Shown one piece after another: positions 37,601-46,473 of a DNA stretch of 64,000 nucleotides. The position numbers and the translations under genes were made by a program. Where the stretch lies: positions 248,001 through 312,000 of the forward strand of contig NZ_RHOC01000001.1 in the NCBI RefSeq assembly GCF_003946145.1, given 5' to 3'. Under the pieces are notes generated by a model. It was not told the origin of the DNA and did no database searches. It saw only the letters and a program-made list of their open reading frames with translations. Origin of the DNA: Levilactobacillus huananensis (lineage in GTDB: Bacteria > Bacillota > Bacilli > Lactobacillales > Lactobacillaceae). The number at the start of each line of letters is the position of its first letter. Positions within the stretch are counted from its first letter, which is position 1.

Positions 37601-38794
37601 ATGCAATTGAACCACTTACCACAAGAATTCGAGCTGGCACGGCCCGTCCTACAAACCATCGAACGCGCAGGCTACGAAGCCTACTTCGTTGGTGGGAGTG
37701 TCCGTGACACTATTTTAGGGAAACCTATTCACGACGTCGATATCGCCACCAGCGCCTATCCCAATGAGATTAAGGGGCTCTTTCACCGTACCGTCGATAC
37801 TGGTATCGAACATGGAACGGTTATGATCTTAGACCACGGAACTGGCTATGAAACGACGACTTTTCGGTCGGAGTCAACCTATACCGATTTTCGTCGGCCA
37901 GACCAAGTGACCTTTGTTCGATCCTTAGAAGAGGATCTCAAGCGTCGTGATTTCACCATCAATGCCTTGGCAATGAAGGAGGACGGCGAAATCATTGATC
38001 TCTTCGATGGCCTCAATGACCTGAAAACTCATCAAATTCGAGCTGTGGGCGATCCACAAGAACGGTTCCACGAAGATGCCTTACGTATGATGCGTGCCGT
38101 TCGTTTCGCTAGTCAACTCGACTTTACCATTGTCGAACCGACGTTAGCAGCCATTACCGATCACGCCGAACTACTCGCTAAGATTGCCGTTGAACGCACC
38201 CAGGTCGAACTTCTCAAGCTCTTCACGGGACGGACACCACAACGGGGGCTGAAGCCGTTCATGAAAACAGGACTCTGGCAACATTGTCCGGACTTTGCGA
38301 CACACGAGGGCGCCTTAACTGATCTGACACAACGCCTGACTCACGGCGTAAGTGATGCAGAGACTGCTTGGACACTACTCGCAACGCAATTTGATCTACC
38401 AGCCACTGCTGTTTCGCCATTTTTGAAACACTGGAAAACAGCCAACCAAACTATTGCCACCGTTCAAAGCGCCAGCCAAACGGCACAGCGTCTTCGTCAA
38501 GGTGAGCTCAATGCCTGGCAACTTTACCAGGGTGGCGCTAATTTGGCACGAGCCAATGAAGTCGCCGTCATTCTTGGCGCCCCCGATCGCGCAACTGACT
38601 TATCACAGGCTTATGCCGCATTGCCCATTCATGATAAAAAACAGTTGGCCGTCACGGGACGTGATCTCATCAAAGCCGGAATTCAACCTGGACCTCAGTT
38701 GGGAGCGACCCTGGGCGATCTTGAATTCCAAGTTGTTACGGGACAGTTACCCAACGACGCCACAGCGCTCATCAAAAAAGTTACGATCAACTGA
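37601..38794 (+). CDS. cca: CCA tRNA nucleotidyltransferase
   Basis: Adds or repairs the 3' CCA end of tRNAs without a template. The 397-residue class II enzyme has the nucleotidyltransferase head VGGSVRDTILGKPIHDVDIATSA with the DxD metal ligands (about 23-45), the RRDFTINALA motif (about 110-120), RFHEDALRMMRAVRFASQL (about 150-168) and helical body and tail domains. ATG at 37601 follows AAAGGTGA; 28 upstream open codons have no site and cover the promoter region. A possible -10 TAGACT lies near 37545. The next gene starts 26 bases after the stop. Confidence 0.94.
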   Translation: MQLNHLPQEFELARPVLQTIERAGYEAYFVGGSVRDTILGKPIHDVDIATSAYPNEIKGLFHRTVDTGIEHGTVMILDHGTGYETTTFRSESTYTDFRRPDQVTFVRSLEEDLKRRDFTINALAMKEDGEIIDLFDGLNDLKTHQIRAVGDPQERFHEDALRMMRAVRFASQLDFTIVEPTLAAITDHAELLAKIAVERTQVELLKLFTGRTPQRGLKPFMKTGLWQHCPDFATHEGALTDLTQRLTHGVSDAETAWTLLATQFDLPATAVSPFLKHWKTANQTIATVQSASQTAQRLRQGELNAWQLYQGGANLARANEVAVILGAPDRATDLSQAYAALPIHDKKQLAVTGRDLIKAGIQPGPQLGATLGDLEFQVVTGQLPNDATALIKKVTIN

Positions 38795-38820
38795 ATCTAA
38801 ACTAAGAGAGTGAAGACAGT

Positions 38821-40713
38821 ATGCAAACCTTACGTGCAGAGAATTTACACCGAACTTACGGTGAAAAAGTACTTTTTGACAATCTGAATTTCATTATTAA
38901 CGAACACGACCGAATTGGGCTCATTGGAGTCAACGGAAGTGGAAAAACGTCGTTATTGGATACCTTAGCCGGCGTCAGCAATGACCAAACAGGGGTGATC
39001 GACACTCCCAAAGAATACAGTATCGGTTATCTCACCCAAAAACCCGACTTGGATGAGAATCTGACGGTGATGGACGCTGTTTTTTCTGGTGACCAACCTG
39101 TCTTTAAGACTATCCGGCGATATGAAGCTGCTCTGGCCGCCTATGGGGCCCATCCAGAAGACCAGAAGGCACTTCAACGTTATCTGGATACCGAGGCACA
39201 AATGAACGAAGAAGACGCCTGGACAGCTGAGAGTGACGTTAAGACCATCCTCACGCAATTAAAGATTACGGACCTCACACAGGAGATTAAAACCATGTCT
39301 GGAGGCCAAATCAAACGGGTTGGCCTGGCACAAGTATTGATTCAATCGCCAGACCTGCTCTTGCTGGACGAACCGACCAACCATTTGGACTTCGACTCCA
39401 TTGCCTGGCTCCAACAATATCTAAGTGCCTACAAGGGTGCCTTGCTCGTTGTAACTCATGATCGCTATTTCCTGGATCAGGTGGCCAATCAGATTTGGGA
39501 ACTCGACTTCGGGAAACTCTACCAGTATCCCGGTAATTATCAGGCTTACGTTCAGGAGAAAGCCGAACGGGTTAGCCAAGAGGCTGTCGCCGATCGGAAG
39601 CAACAGCGACTCTACCAACAAGAACTAGCTTGGATGAAGGCTGGGGCACAAGCCCGTTCAACGAAACAACAGGCTCGGATTAACCGCTTTAACGATCTGG
39701 AAGATAACGTGGGTACACGTCAAGTACAACATAACGTGGCCATTTCATTAGGGCAACAACGTCTAGGAAAAAAGGTTATTGAACTCAAAGAGGCCTCACT
39801 AGATCTCGGGGGTCACCACATTCTCAAGGATTTCAGCGACCTCATTCAGGCCGGCGAACGTATCGGGATCAGTGGCGACAACGGAGCCGGTAAGTCCAGT
39901 CTTTTAAACGTTATTGCCCAGCGCTTACCTTTAGATTCTGGGACAGTATCCATCGGGGAAACTGTCAAGATGGCTTACTACACGCAACAGATCGAACCGA
40001 TTCCTGAAGATAAACGCATGATCAACTATCTCTCCGAAGTTGGCCAAACGGTCACAGACAAGGATGGGAATGCCGTCAGTGTCACCGATCTTCTGGAACA
40101 ATTCCTGTTCCCACGATTTATGCACGGCACACTCATTCGCAAATTATCCGGTGGAGAGAAACGCCGGCTTTACCTGTTGAAACTCCTCATGGAACAGCCA
40201 AACGTCTTACTATTAGACGAACCAACTAACGACCTCGATATTGGGACCTTAACTGTTCTGGAAGATTATATTTCACAATTTGCTGGAACGGTTATTACGG
40301 TTTCCCATGACCGATACTTCCTGGACAAGGTTGCCGATCGCCTCTTGATCTTCAACGGCAACGCACAGATTGATCGGTACTCCGGTCGCTTCAGTACGTA
40401 CCTGAATGACCGTCTGAAAGCTGATAAGGCTCAGGTCACGGAAAAGAAGGCTCCTAAGACGGTCGCCAAAAAAACACCAGAAAAGCCTAAGAAGAAGGTC
40501 AAACTGACCTATGCCGAACAAAAGGAATGGGAAGGTATCGAAGGCGTCATTGATGGCTTGGAGGACCAGAAATCACAGGTTAAGGACGCCATGAATGCCA
40601 ACGGCGCCAACTATGATAAGTTGGCCGATTTGCAACAACAGCTAGACCAATTGGATCAACAGCTCGATGAAAAGATGGCTCGTTGGGAATATCTCAGCGA
40701 ATACGCCGACTAA
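38821..40713 (+). CDS. ABC-F family ATPase, Uup/YfmR type
   Basis: A soluble 630-residue protein with two ABC ATPase domains and no membrane segment. Domain 1: GVNGSGKTS (about 38-46), signature MSGGQIKR, Walker [14 protein letters not shown]. The linker (about 235-310) is the P-site tRNA interaction motif region. Domain 2: GDNGAGKSS (about 351-359), [20 protein letters not shown] basic hinge (about 535-565) and a C-terminal coiled coil ([19 protein letters not shown]) place it with Uup/YfmR, which resolve stalled ribosomes. No antibiotic-resistance specialisation is evident. The likely operon is cca-abcF-thyA-folA with gaps of 26, 13 and 15 bases. Confidence 0.92.
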   Translation: MQTLRAENLHRTYGEKVLFDNLNFIINEHDRIGLIGVNGSGKTSLLDTLAGVSNDQTGVIDTPKEYSIGYLTQKPDLDENLTVMDAVFSGDQPVFKTIRRYEAALAAYGAHPEDQKALQRYLDTEAQMNEEDAWTAESDVKTILTQLKITDLTQEIKTMSGGQIKRVGLAQVLIQSPDLLLLDEPTNHLDFDSIAWLQQYLSAYKGALLVVTHDRYFLDQVANQIWELDFGKLYQYPGNYQAYVQEKAERVSQEAVADRKQQRLYQQELAWMKAGAQARSTKQQARINRFNDLEDNVGTRQVQHNVAISLGQQRLGKKVIELKEASLDLGGHHILKDFSDLIQAGERIGISGDNGAGKSSLLNVIAQRLPLDSGTVSIGETVKMAYYTQQIEPIPEDKRMINYLSEVGQTVTDKDGNAVSVTDLLEQFLFPRFMHGTLIRKLSGGEKRRLYLLKLLMEQPNVLLLDEPTNDLDIGTLTVLEDYISQFAGTVITVSHDRYFLDKVADRLLIFNGNAQIDRYSGRFSTYLNDRLKADKAQVTEKKAPKTVAKKTPEKPKKKVKLTYAEQKEWEGIEGVIDGLEDQKSQVKDAMNANGANYDKLADLQQQLDQLDQQLDEKMARWEYLSEYAD

Positions 40714-40726
40714 GGAGACGACCAGC

Positions 40727-41677
40727 ATGTTAGAAGAGGCTTACCTTAACCTTGCCAAAACTGTTTTGACAGAAGGACACCAGAAAACCGATAGAACGGG
40801 AACTGGCACTATCAGTCTATTTGGTTACCAAATGCGCTTCAATCTGCAGGAGGGCTTTCCACTCTTAACCACGAAAAAGGTTCCTTTCGGCCTCATCAAA
40901 TCGGAACTGCTTTGGTTTTTAAGAGGGGATACCAATATTCGTTTTCTTCTCCAGCATCATAACCACATCTGGGACGAATGGGCCTTTCAACGGTTCATCG
41001 AGAGTCCGGACTACCACGGCCCCGACATGACTGACTTTGGAAGACGTTCACTCGTCGATGCTGACTTTAATGACCAGTACCAGGCCGAAAAAAGAGCCTT
41101 TGACGACCGGATTTTAAACGATCAAGCCTTCGGGGACCACTATGGTGATCTCGGCTTGGTCTATGGGAGTCAATGGCGCGCTTGGCAGGGGCATAACGGT
41201 GAAACCATTGACCAGTTGGCCAACGTGATTCAGACGTTGCGAACTCATCCGGATTCTCGACGGATGATTGTCTCAGCTTGGAATCCCGCTGATGTGCCTT
41301 CTATGGCTTTGCCACCTTGTCACACACTTTTTCAATTCTACGTGAATGATGGAAAATTAAGCTGTCAGCTCTATCAGCGGAGTGGCGACATCTTCCTTGG
41401 CGTACCATTCAATATCGCCAGCTATGCTCTGCTAACCTCTTTGATTGCCAAGGAAGTCGGCCTCGAAGTTGGTGACTTCGTGCATACCTTAGGAGACGCT
41501 CACATTTACAGTAATCATATTGAACAGGTTAAGACACAGCTGGCTCGAACACCGAAAGCGGCCCCTAAGCTGTGGCTGAATCCGGATAAAACCAGTATCT
41601 TCGATTACGATATGCACGATATCAAGGTCGAAGGCTATGACCCTGCACCCGCAATTAAGGCCCCTGTGGCCGTCTAA
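40727..41677 (+). CDS. thyA: Thymidylate synthase
   Basis: Methylates dUMP to dTMP using methylenetetrahydrofolate. The 316-residue product has the long insertion of the Lactobacillus casei-type enzyme and the active-site motif [12 protein letters not shown] with nucleophile C198; the N-terminal [12 protein letters not shown] (about 22-33) and [21 protein letters not shown] (about 220-240) are also complete. ATG at 40727 follows AAGGAG. Oxidation of its folate product makes dihydrofolate, which the adjoining folA enzyme recycles, explaining the pairing. Confidence 0.98.
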   Translation: MLEEAYLNLAKTVLTEGHQKTDRTGTGTISLFGYQMRFNLQEGFPLLTTKKVPFGLIKSELLWFLRGDTNIRFLLQHHNHIWDEWAFQRFIESPDYHGPDMTDFGRRSLVDADFNDQYQAEKRAFDDRILNDQAFGDHYGDLGLVYGSQWRAWQGHNGETIDQLANVIQTLRTHPDSRRMIVSAWNPADVPSMALPPCHTLFQFYVNDGKLSCQLYQRSGDIFLGVPFNIASYALLTSLIAKEVGLEVGDFVHTLGDAHIYSNHIEQVKTQLARTPKAAPKLWLNPDKTSIFDYDMHDIKVEGYDPAPAIKAPVAV

Positions 41678-41692
41678 GACAGGAGGGCACCT

Positions 41693-42193
41693 ATGTTAAT
41701 CTTCCTATGGGCAGAAGGTAACCAGGGCGTTATCGGCCAAAAAGGCCAGCTTCCTTGGCACCTACCAGCCGACATGCATTTCTTCAAGACAGTAACGACC
41801 GGAAACACCATCCTGGCGGGCTCACGGACCTATGCTTCGTTTGGCCGGCCGTTACCCAATCGTCAAAACATTGTCATTACTCACCAGGAACGCACTAACT
41901 TCCCGCCAGAAGTCATCGTACTGAACAGCCTCGAGGCTGTTCGACAGTATGCTGCAACTCATCGCCAAGACAAACTCTTCGTCGTGGGTGGGGCCCAGAT
42001 TTTTGAGGCACTACTATCCGACGTCGACCAACTCTATCGCACTGTGATTGCCGCTGACTTCGCTGGAGATACCTGGATGCCCGCCATCAATTACGATCAA
42101 TTCGAGTTGATTGCCACACAACCTGGCGTTCGAAATGAGCAGAACCCTTACGATTACCGGTTTGAACAGTATCAGCGACTCACCGGAAAATAA
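41693..42193 (+). CDS. folA: Dihydrofolate reductase
   Basis: Reduces dihydrofolate to tetrahydrofolate with NADPH. The 166-residue product starts MLIFLWAEGNQGVIGQKGQLPWHLPADMHFFK with the acidic-site aspartate near 27, then GNTILAGSRTYASFGRPLPNR (about 43-63) and FVVGGAQIFEALL (about 97-109). ATG at 41693 follows AGGAGGG. It is coupled with thyA, and a bidirectional terminator follows. Confidence 0.96.
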   Translation: MLIFLWAEGNQGVIGQKGQLPWHLPADMHFFKTVTTGNTILAGSRTYASFGRPLPNRQNIVITHQERTNFPPEVIVLNSLEAVRQYAATHRQDKLFVVGGAQIFEALLSDVDQLYRTVIAADFAGDTWMPAINYDQFELIATQPGVRNEQNPYDYRFEQYQRLTGK

Positions 42194-42205
42194 TGGCAAA
42201 AAAAT

Positions 42206-42241
42206 AGAGGAGGTTGCGCCGTTAGGCACAACTTCCTCTTT
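42206..42241. terminator. Bidirectional terminator between folA and the hemolysin III-like gene
   Basis: AGAGGAGGTTGCGCC pairs with GGCACAACTTCCTCT around GTTA. An A run to the left (42197-42204) serves the minus-strand gene and the short T tract to the right serves folA. Confidence 0.9.
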
Positions 42242-42260
42242 CCATTATTCATATTATCGC

Positions 42261-42902
42261 TTAGGCATAAAATAAGATCGAGAAGTACATCAAGCCAGTC
42301 CCCAGCATTACGAAGAGGTGCCAGATGACGTGACCAAATGGAATTCCCTTAAAGCTGTAGATGACGGCCCCCAGGGTAAAGGCGACGCCGCCGGCTACCA
42401 ATAGGCTAAACCCGATCGGCCCGAGTCCGTGATACAAAGGTGAAATACCCATTAGGCACATCCAACCCATGACGACGTAAATAATCGTGGAGAGTCTCTG
42501 GAACTTACCTAACCAGATAGCCTTGTAAACGACTCCAGCGACTGCCATGGCCCAGATAATCCCGAACATGACCCAGCCTAAGGTTCCGCCTACGACTAAT
42601 AGGCTAAACGGCGTATAGGTTCCGGCAATCAATAGGTAGATTGCACAATGATCAAATATTTGAAAGACGTGACTGGCACGGGTAAAGTACAATCCGTGGA
42701 AGAGTGTCGAAGCCAAGTAAAATAGAACCAAAATGATACCATAGACCAAGAAAGTGGTCATCCGCAGCTGTCCGCCCTTACTATGAGCTTGTAGAATCAG
42801 GATCACCAGTCCTGCGATACTCAGCGCGACACCGATGCCATGCGTCACGGCGTTAAGCACTTCATTAACGATTTGGTAAGTATGACTACGTTCTTGTGTC
42901 AA
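42261..42902 (-). CDS. Hemolysin III / PAQR-family membrane protein
   Basis: A 213-residue protein with seven predicted membrane helices of the hemolysin III (YqfA/PAQR) family. Family residues are visible: NAVTHGIGVALSIAG near the N-terminus, the STLFHGLYF segment with conserved Ser/His, FDHCAIYLLIAGTYTPF in the middle and the HVIWHLFVMLGT histidines at the C-terminus; the His/Asp set is thought to bind zinc and form a hydrolase-like site. The name comes from an early hemolysin report and does not imply toxicity. The start is TTG, 7 bases after AAGGAGG. It is the only minus-strand gene in the 38-53 kb stretch. Confidence 0.9.
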   Translation of the reverse strand: MTQERSHTYQIVNEVLNAVTHGIGVALSIAGLVILILQAHSKGGQLRMTTFLVYGIILVLFYLASTLFHGLYFTRASHVFQIFDHCAIYLLIAGTYTPFSLLVVGGTLGWVMFGIIWAMAVAGVVYKAIWLGKFQRLSTIIYVVMGWMCLMGISPLYHGLGPIGFSLLVAGGVAFTLGAVIYSFKGIPFGHVIWHLFVMLGTGLMYFSILFYA

Positions 42903-42991
42903 GCAAACTCCTCCTTAAATAACCAGTCTGAAAACTTTTAGCAAACTGGTCCGGCGAGTTAGCAACTACTACTGAAAAAGTTCAGTAACTC

Positions 42992-43000
42992 TGCTATACT
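42992..43000 (+). promoter_or_regulatory. Possible degV promoter, extended -10
   Basis: TGCTATACT, an extended -10 (hexamer 42995-43000), with no strong -35. Confidence 0.5.
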
Positions 43001-43069
43001 ATTACCGTATGTTTCATTACGCATATTGTAGCATAAACCAAATCTCTGGTCAGAAAGAGTGGGATATCC

Positions 43070-43921
43070 ATGGCTAAATTTAAAATCGTTACGGATTCAT
43101 CTGCTGGCTTAACCGATCAGCAAATCCAAGACTATAACATTACCATTATCCCGTTGACGGTCATGATCGATGACACCATTTACGTTGAACGGGAATCCAT
43201 TACAAATAAAGAATTTATTGAAAAAATGAAGACGTCAAAGACATTGCCTAAGACAAGCCAACCGCCGTTAGGTAAGTTCGTTGAAACTTTCGACAAGCTG
43301 GGTGAAGATGGGAGTTCGGTTATCTTCTTCAGTATGTTGGCCGCCATCAGTGGAACGGTTCATACCGCCGAACAGGCTGCGCAATTATCGAAAACCGACG
43401 TGACTGTTGTGGATAGTCAATATACTGATCAGGCCTTGGCTTTCCAAGTCGTCGAAGCCGCTAAACTAGCTGACGCGGGAGCTGAAAAACAAGCTATCTT
43501 AGACCGAGCCGTTGCCGTCCGTGACCACACCAAACTTTTCATGGGTGTCGTGACGCTTGAAAACATTCTCAAGGGTGGTCGTCTCAGTCGGGCTGCAGGT
43601 ATGTTAACCTCATTGCTAAACATTAAGATTGTCCTCCAGGTAACCGGTGGTGAGCTTAAAATTCGAGCTAAGGGCCGAGGCATGAAGACCATCGACCGTT
43701 ACTTTGATAAAGTTTACGATCAAATGAAACAACTTCCTGACATTCAAGCAATCGGTATCTCACACGTCGAGGCCTTCGAGTCCGTCGACAAGATTCAAAG
43801 TCGCTTACATGACATGTTTCCGGACAAAGATGTCCTGGTCAGAGAAACGGTGCCCATCATCGCCACCCATGGGGGACCTGGTGCCTTTGCTCTGATGTAC
43901 TATACGGATCCAACTAAATAA
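43070..43921 (+). CDS. DegV-family fatty-acid-binding protein
   Basis: A 283-residue two-domain DegV protein, the FakB type that presents a bound fatty acid to the kinase FakA for entry into phospholipid synthesis. The N-terminal FKIVTDSSAGLTDQQIQDYNITIIPLTV (about 3-30), the TSQPPLGKF loop (about 62-70), FFSMLAAISGTVHTAEQAA with the fatty-acid carboxyl-binding Ser (about 85-105), and GGRLSRAAGML (about 168-178) are all present. ATG at 43070. It is apparently monocistronic, with terminators on both sides. Confidence 0.93.
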   Translation: MAKFKIVTDSSAGLTDQQIQDYNITIIPLTVMIDDTIYVERESITNKEFIEKMKTSKTLPKTSQPPLGKFVETFDKLGEDGSSVIFFSMLAAISGTVHTAEQAAQLSKTDVTVVDSQYTDQALAFQVVEAAKLADAGAEKQAILDRAVAVRDHTKLFMGVVTLENILKGGRLSRAAGMLTSLLNIKIVLQVTGGELKIRAKGRGMKTIDRYFDKVYDQMKQLPDIQAIGISHVEAFESVDKIQSRLHDMFPDKDVLVRETVPIIATHGGPGAFALMYYTDPTK

Positions 43922-43931
43922 CACCATCGAC

Positions 43932-43965
43932 AAAAAAGGGGTGGCATAGCCACCGCTTTTTATTT
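43932..43965. terminator. Terminator after the degV gene
   Basis: AAAAAAGGGGTGGC pairs with GCCACCGCTTTTT around ATA, ending in a T run; an A run on the left makes it workable in both directions. Confidence 0.9.
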
Positions 43966-43986
43966 ATCCCGAGGGGGACTTTTAAA

Positions 43987-44913
43987 ATGAAAAAAATTGG
44001 AAGACTTAGTAAGGTGATTGGGGTCGCTTTACTCCTAGTACTCATCGTGTTAGCTGCCTTGACCTACTGGCATCCCGGTGTTCGAACCACGAAGAACAGC
44101 AATGCCAATCGCCACCGTAAAATCGTTCGGGTCGTAGCCTTAGGCGATTCACTGACCGAAGGGGTCGGTGATCCGCAAAAGGACGAACAGGGCGGTTATA
44201 CGGGGCGGCTTAAGACCATGATTCGCCAGAAGGACCACGTCAAAGTGGTCATGCATAATTATGGGAAGTCCGGTGATCGAAGTGACCAGATTGAAGACCG
44301 TTTGGTTAAGAGCTCTCGCATGCAACATCAATTGGGAAAGGCTCAGGCAGTGGTGATGACTGTCGGGGGTAATGATCTCTTACAGACATTGACCAAGAAT
44401 GTCACCATTAATCAGAAGTCACGCCTCAATACACAACTGGACACCGCAGAAACCACCTATCAGCAGAAGCTCCACCATCTGTTGAAGACGGTTCGTCACT
44501 ATAATCCGGATGCTCCTATTTATCTCTATTCAATCTACAATCCCATCTACGTCTATTTTGCTGATGTGGAGCAGATCACCAATGCCGTTGATGAGTGGAA
44601 TGACGCCACGAAACAGACTGCCGGCAAGTTTAAGCAGCTCTACATGGTTGATATTAACCGGGCCCTATCCGTCGGTCAGTTTAAGTCAGTGACCCAACAG
44701 GCCAAGTTGAAACGGACCGCCCAAAAGGCTAACGATGGTAAACTCTCAGCACAAAGCTTTCAGAAACAGATTATGGCCAGCGATACAGCTGACGAGCTAA
44801 ATGATTATCTGTCACCCGTGGATCATTTTCACCCCAACGCCAAGGGGTATCGCTTGATGACGGACTATGTCTTTAAGCAAATGCAGGCCCATCAACAGTG
44901 GCTAATGAAATAA
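43987..44913 (+). CDS. SGNH/GDSL-family hydrolase (YpmR-like)
   Basis: A 308-residue lipase/esterase-fold protein anchored by an N-terminal membrane helix (about 10-30, VIGVALLLVLIVLAALTYW) and facing outward. Block I VALGDSLTEGVGD holds the catalytic Ser (about 54-60), block III is TVGGNDLL (about 121-128), and block V DHFHPNAKGY (about 279-288) provides Asp and His. Substrate unknown; acyl or acetyl esters of wall polymers are plausible. ATG at 43987 follows GAGGGGG. It sits with ypmS and yozE as in Bacillus. Confidence 0.9.
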   Translation: MKKIGRLSKVIGVALLLVLIVLAALTYWHPGVRTTKNSNANRHRKIVRVVALGDSLTEGVGDPQKDEQGGYTGRLKTMIRQKDHVKVVMHNYGKSGDRSDQIEDRLVKSSRMQHQLGKAQAVVMTVGGNDLLQTLTKNVTINQKSRLNTQLDTAETTYQQKLHHLLKTVRHYNPDAPIYLYSIYNPIYVYFADVEQITNAVDEWNDATKQTAGKFKQLYMVDINRALSVGQFKSVTQQAKLKRTAQKANDGKLSAQSFQKQIMASDTADELNDYLSPVDHFHPNAKGYRLMTDYVFKQMQAHQQWLMK

Positions 44914-44929
44914 GGAGGCACCAATTTTT

Positions 44930-45526
44930 ATGAAACGACATTCAACAGCCACTCCTACCAATTGGTGGAAGTGGGGGTTCATTGGACTGGTTAGTCTGTT
45001 CATCATCATCCTCGTTGTCATGGGGATTAAAGCCACGTCAGGCGTAAAGGTTGCCTCGACGGCCAAACCCGATACCGATACTACCAACATTAATGTCACC
45101 CTGAACAAACGCCAGGTGAATGCCTTGGCAGACTACTATGTCAACAAGTCTCTTGAAGGGCAAGATGTTAAGTATCAGTTCCAGGTGACGGATCACGCGA
45201 TGATCACTGGGTCAACCAAGGTTCTCGGCACAAATGTGAACTTCGTGTTACTCTTAAAGCCAACAGTACTCCCTTCCGGTGATGTTAAATTGAAAGCGCA
45301 AAAGCTTTCAGTGGGATCATTGCCCGTGCCAATTAGCTTTGTCATGAGCTACATCGCCAAGAATTACCCGTTGCCTAAGTGGGTCGCGATGGATACAAAA
45401 CAAAGTACCATGACCCTGCATCTGACGGCTATTGGCAATGGCAAGAAACTCTCATATGCTGCCAAGAAGATCGACATGTCCGGAGCCGGGAAGTTCGTTT
45501 TCCAAGCACGGATTCCGAAAAAGTAA
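44930..45526 (+). CDS. YpmS-family membrane-anchored protein
   Basis: A 198-residue DUF2140 protein with one N-terminal membrane helix (about 12-34, WGFIGLVSLFIIILVVMGIKA) and an extracytoplasmic beta-rich domain containing NVTLNKRQVNALADYYVNKSL (about 55-75) and VNFVLLLKPTVLPSGDVKLKAQKLSVGSLPVP (about 100-131), the family core. Function is unknown. It starts 16 bases after the SGNH hydrolase stop and ends 12 bases before yozE. Confidence 0.88.
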   Translation: MKRHSTATPTNWWKWGFIGLVSLFIIILVVMGIKATSGVKVASTAKPDTDTTNINVTLNKRQVNALADYYVNKSLEGQDVKYQFQVTDHAMITGSTKVLGTNVNFVLLLKPTVLPSGDVKLKAQKLSVGSLPVPISFVMSYIAKNYPLPKWVAMDTKQSTMTLHLTAIGNGKKLSYAAKKIDMSGAGKFVFQARIPKK

Positions 45527-45538
45527 GGGGGGACTTGT

Positions 45539-45760
45539 ATGCCTAAGACATTTTATCAATTTCTCATGACCCAACGTAACCCTGAAAGTTACGACACCAT
45601 CGCTAATTTTGCCAACAATGCCTTTCTGGATAGTGCCTTCCCAAAACAGGAGACCGAGTTCGATCCCTTGTCTAAATATCTGGAAGAAAATGCACCATAC
45701 TTGCCATCTATGACTATTTTTGATGATGCTTGGCAACTCTACTTGGCATCGTTGGCCTAA
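45539..45760 (+). CDS. YozE family protein (UPF0346)
   Basis: A 73-residue SAM-fold small protein of the YozE family, recognised by [13 protein letters not shown] near the start, [45 protein letters not shown] over most of its length. Cytoplasmic, function unknown, conserved in Bacilli. ATG at 45539 follows GGGGGG. In related genomes rbgA often follows shortly; here about 2.9 kb is inserted after it. Confidence 0.92.
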   Translation: MPKTFYQFLMTQRNPESYDTIANFANNAFLDSAFPKQETEFDPLSKYLEENAPYLPSMTIFDDAWQLYLASLA

Positions 45761-45788
45761 AACGTTATGAATTTGAATCGAGAACACC

Positions 45789-45815
45789 AAAGTCTATCTG
45801 CGGATAGGCTTTTTG
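45789..45815 (+). terminator. Terminator after yozE
   Basis: AAAGTCTATC pairs with GATAGGCTTT around TGCG, followed by five T residues. Confidence 0.9.
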
Positions 45816-46402
45816 TTTTGGGGTAACGTTGATTCCACAATTTCCGCTTCAGCCAATATCTTTATGGTACGCAATCAACACACGGGAATAATCATTTTAA
45901 TTTACTTAATCTCACGGTCTGGCACAAACACCTTGGTGCACAACAGTTCAGTTCACTGGCTGCGATAGTTTCGGTGAAGTCGCATTCAAATCAAATGGAT
46001 TCAAAAGGGGGATTTAAGCCTTGGCTGACACAATACGATTAAGTAAGGGGAGAGTCATTACCTAACCGTTCAACCATCAAATAACCGTACTCATTTCTTT
46101 TTGGAGCAAAAGTAACTTGACCATCAAAACAAGCCATAATCCGCTATGCTTAACAAATTTGAATCATTTTAGGATGACAACCGGCAGTTAAAAATTTCAA
46201 GATGTTTTTTGACTATTTGAATTCGCCGCTGAGTCATTAACCATTGAATACTAACCTTATGAGCACCGTTATTCTTTAAAGAAATTATTAATAGCGATTG
46301 GGTCATAATGCCACATTTGAGCAACCGCTATTTTGCAGACGATGTATAAATCGATCAGTTTAAATCGACCTATCTTGTTACTGTTAAATCAGCATTTACA
46401 CG
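45816..46402. other. Gene-poor AT-rich stretch before the surface-protein gene
   Basis: About 590 bases with no convincing gene, clearly richer in A and T than the flanking core genes. The only item seen is a 32-codon minus-strand ORF (46039-46137, ATG start, product beginning MACFDGQVTF and ending RLGNDSPLT) without a strong binding site, which could be a gene remnant. No inverted repeats of an insertion sequence were recognised. Confidence 0.5.
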
Positions 46403-46431
46403 TTTTAAAATAGGAATATTTATGTTATACT
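46403..46431 (+). promoter_or_regulatory. Promoter of the surface-protein gene
   Basis: TGTTATACT forms an extended -10 (hexamer 46426-46431); the -35 TTTTAA at 46403-46408 is weak. It lies 42 bases before the start codon. Confidence 0.55.
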
Positions 46432-46473
46432 ACGAGTTAAATATATAAGAAAAACGTACAGGGAGTGAACCTA

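Noticed and set aside
45452-45790. 112-codon minus-strand frame opposite ypmS and yozE
   Set aside because: Opposite two recognised genes and the terminator; no binding site.
45816-46402. CRISPR array or phage attachment site
   Set aside because: No regularly spaced repeats, integrase or tRNA gene is present.
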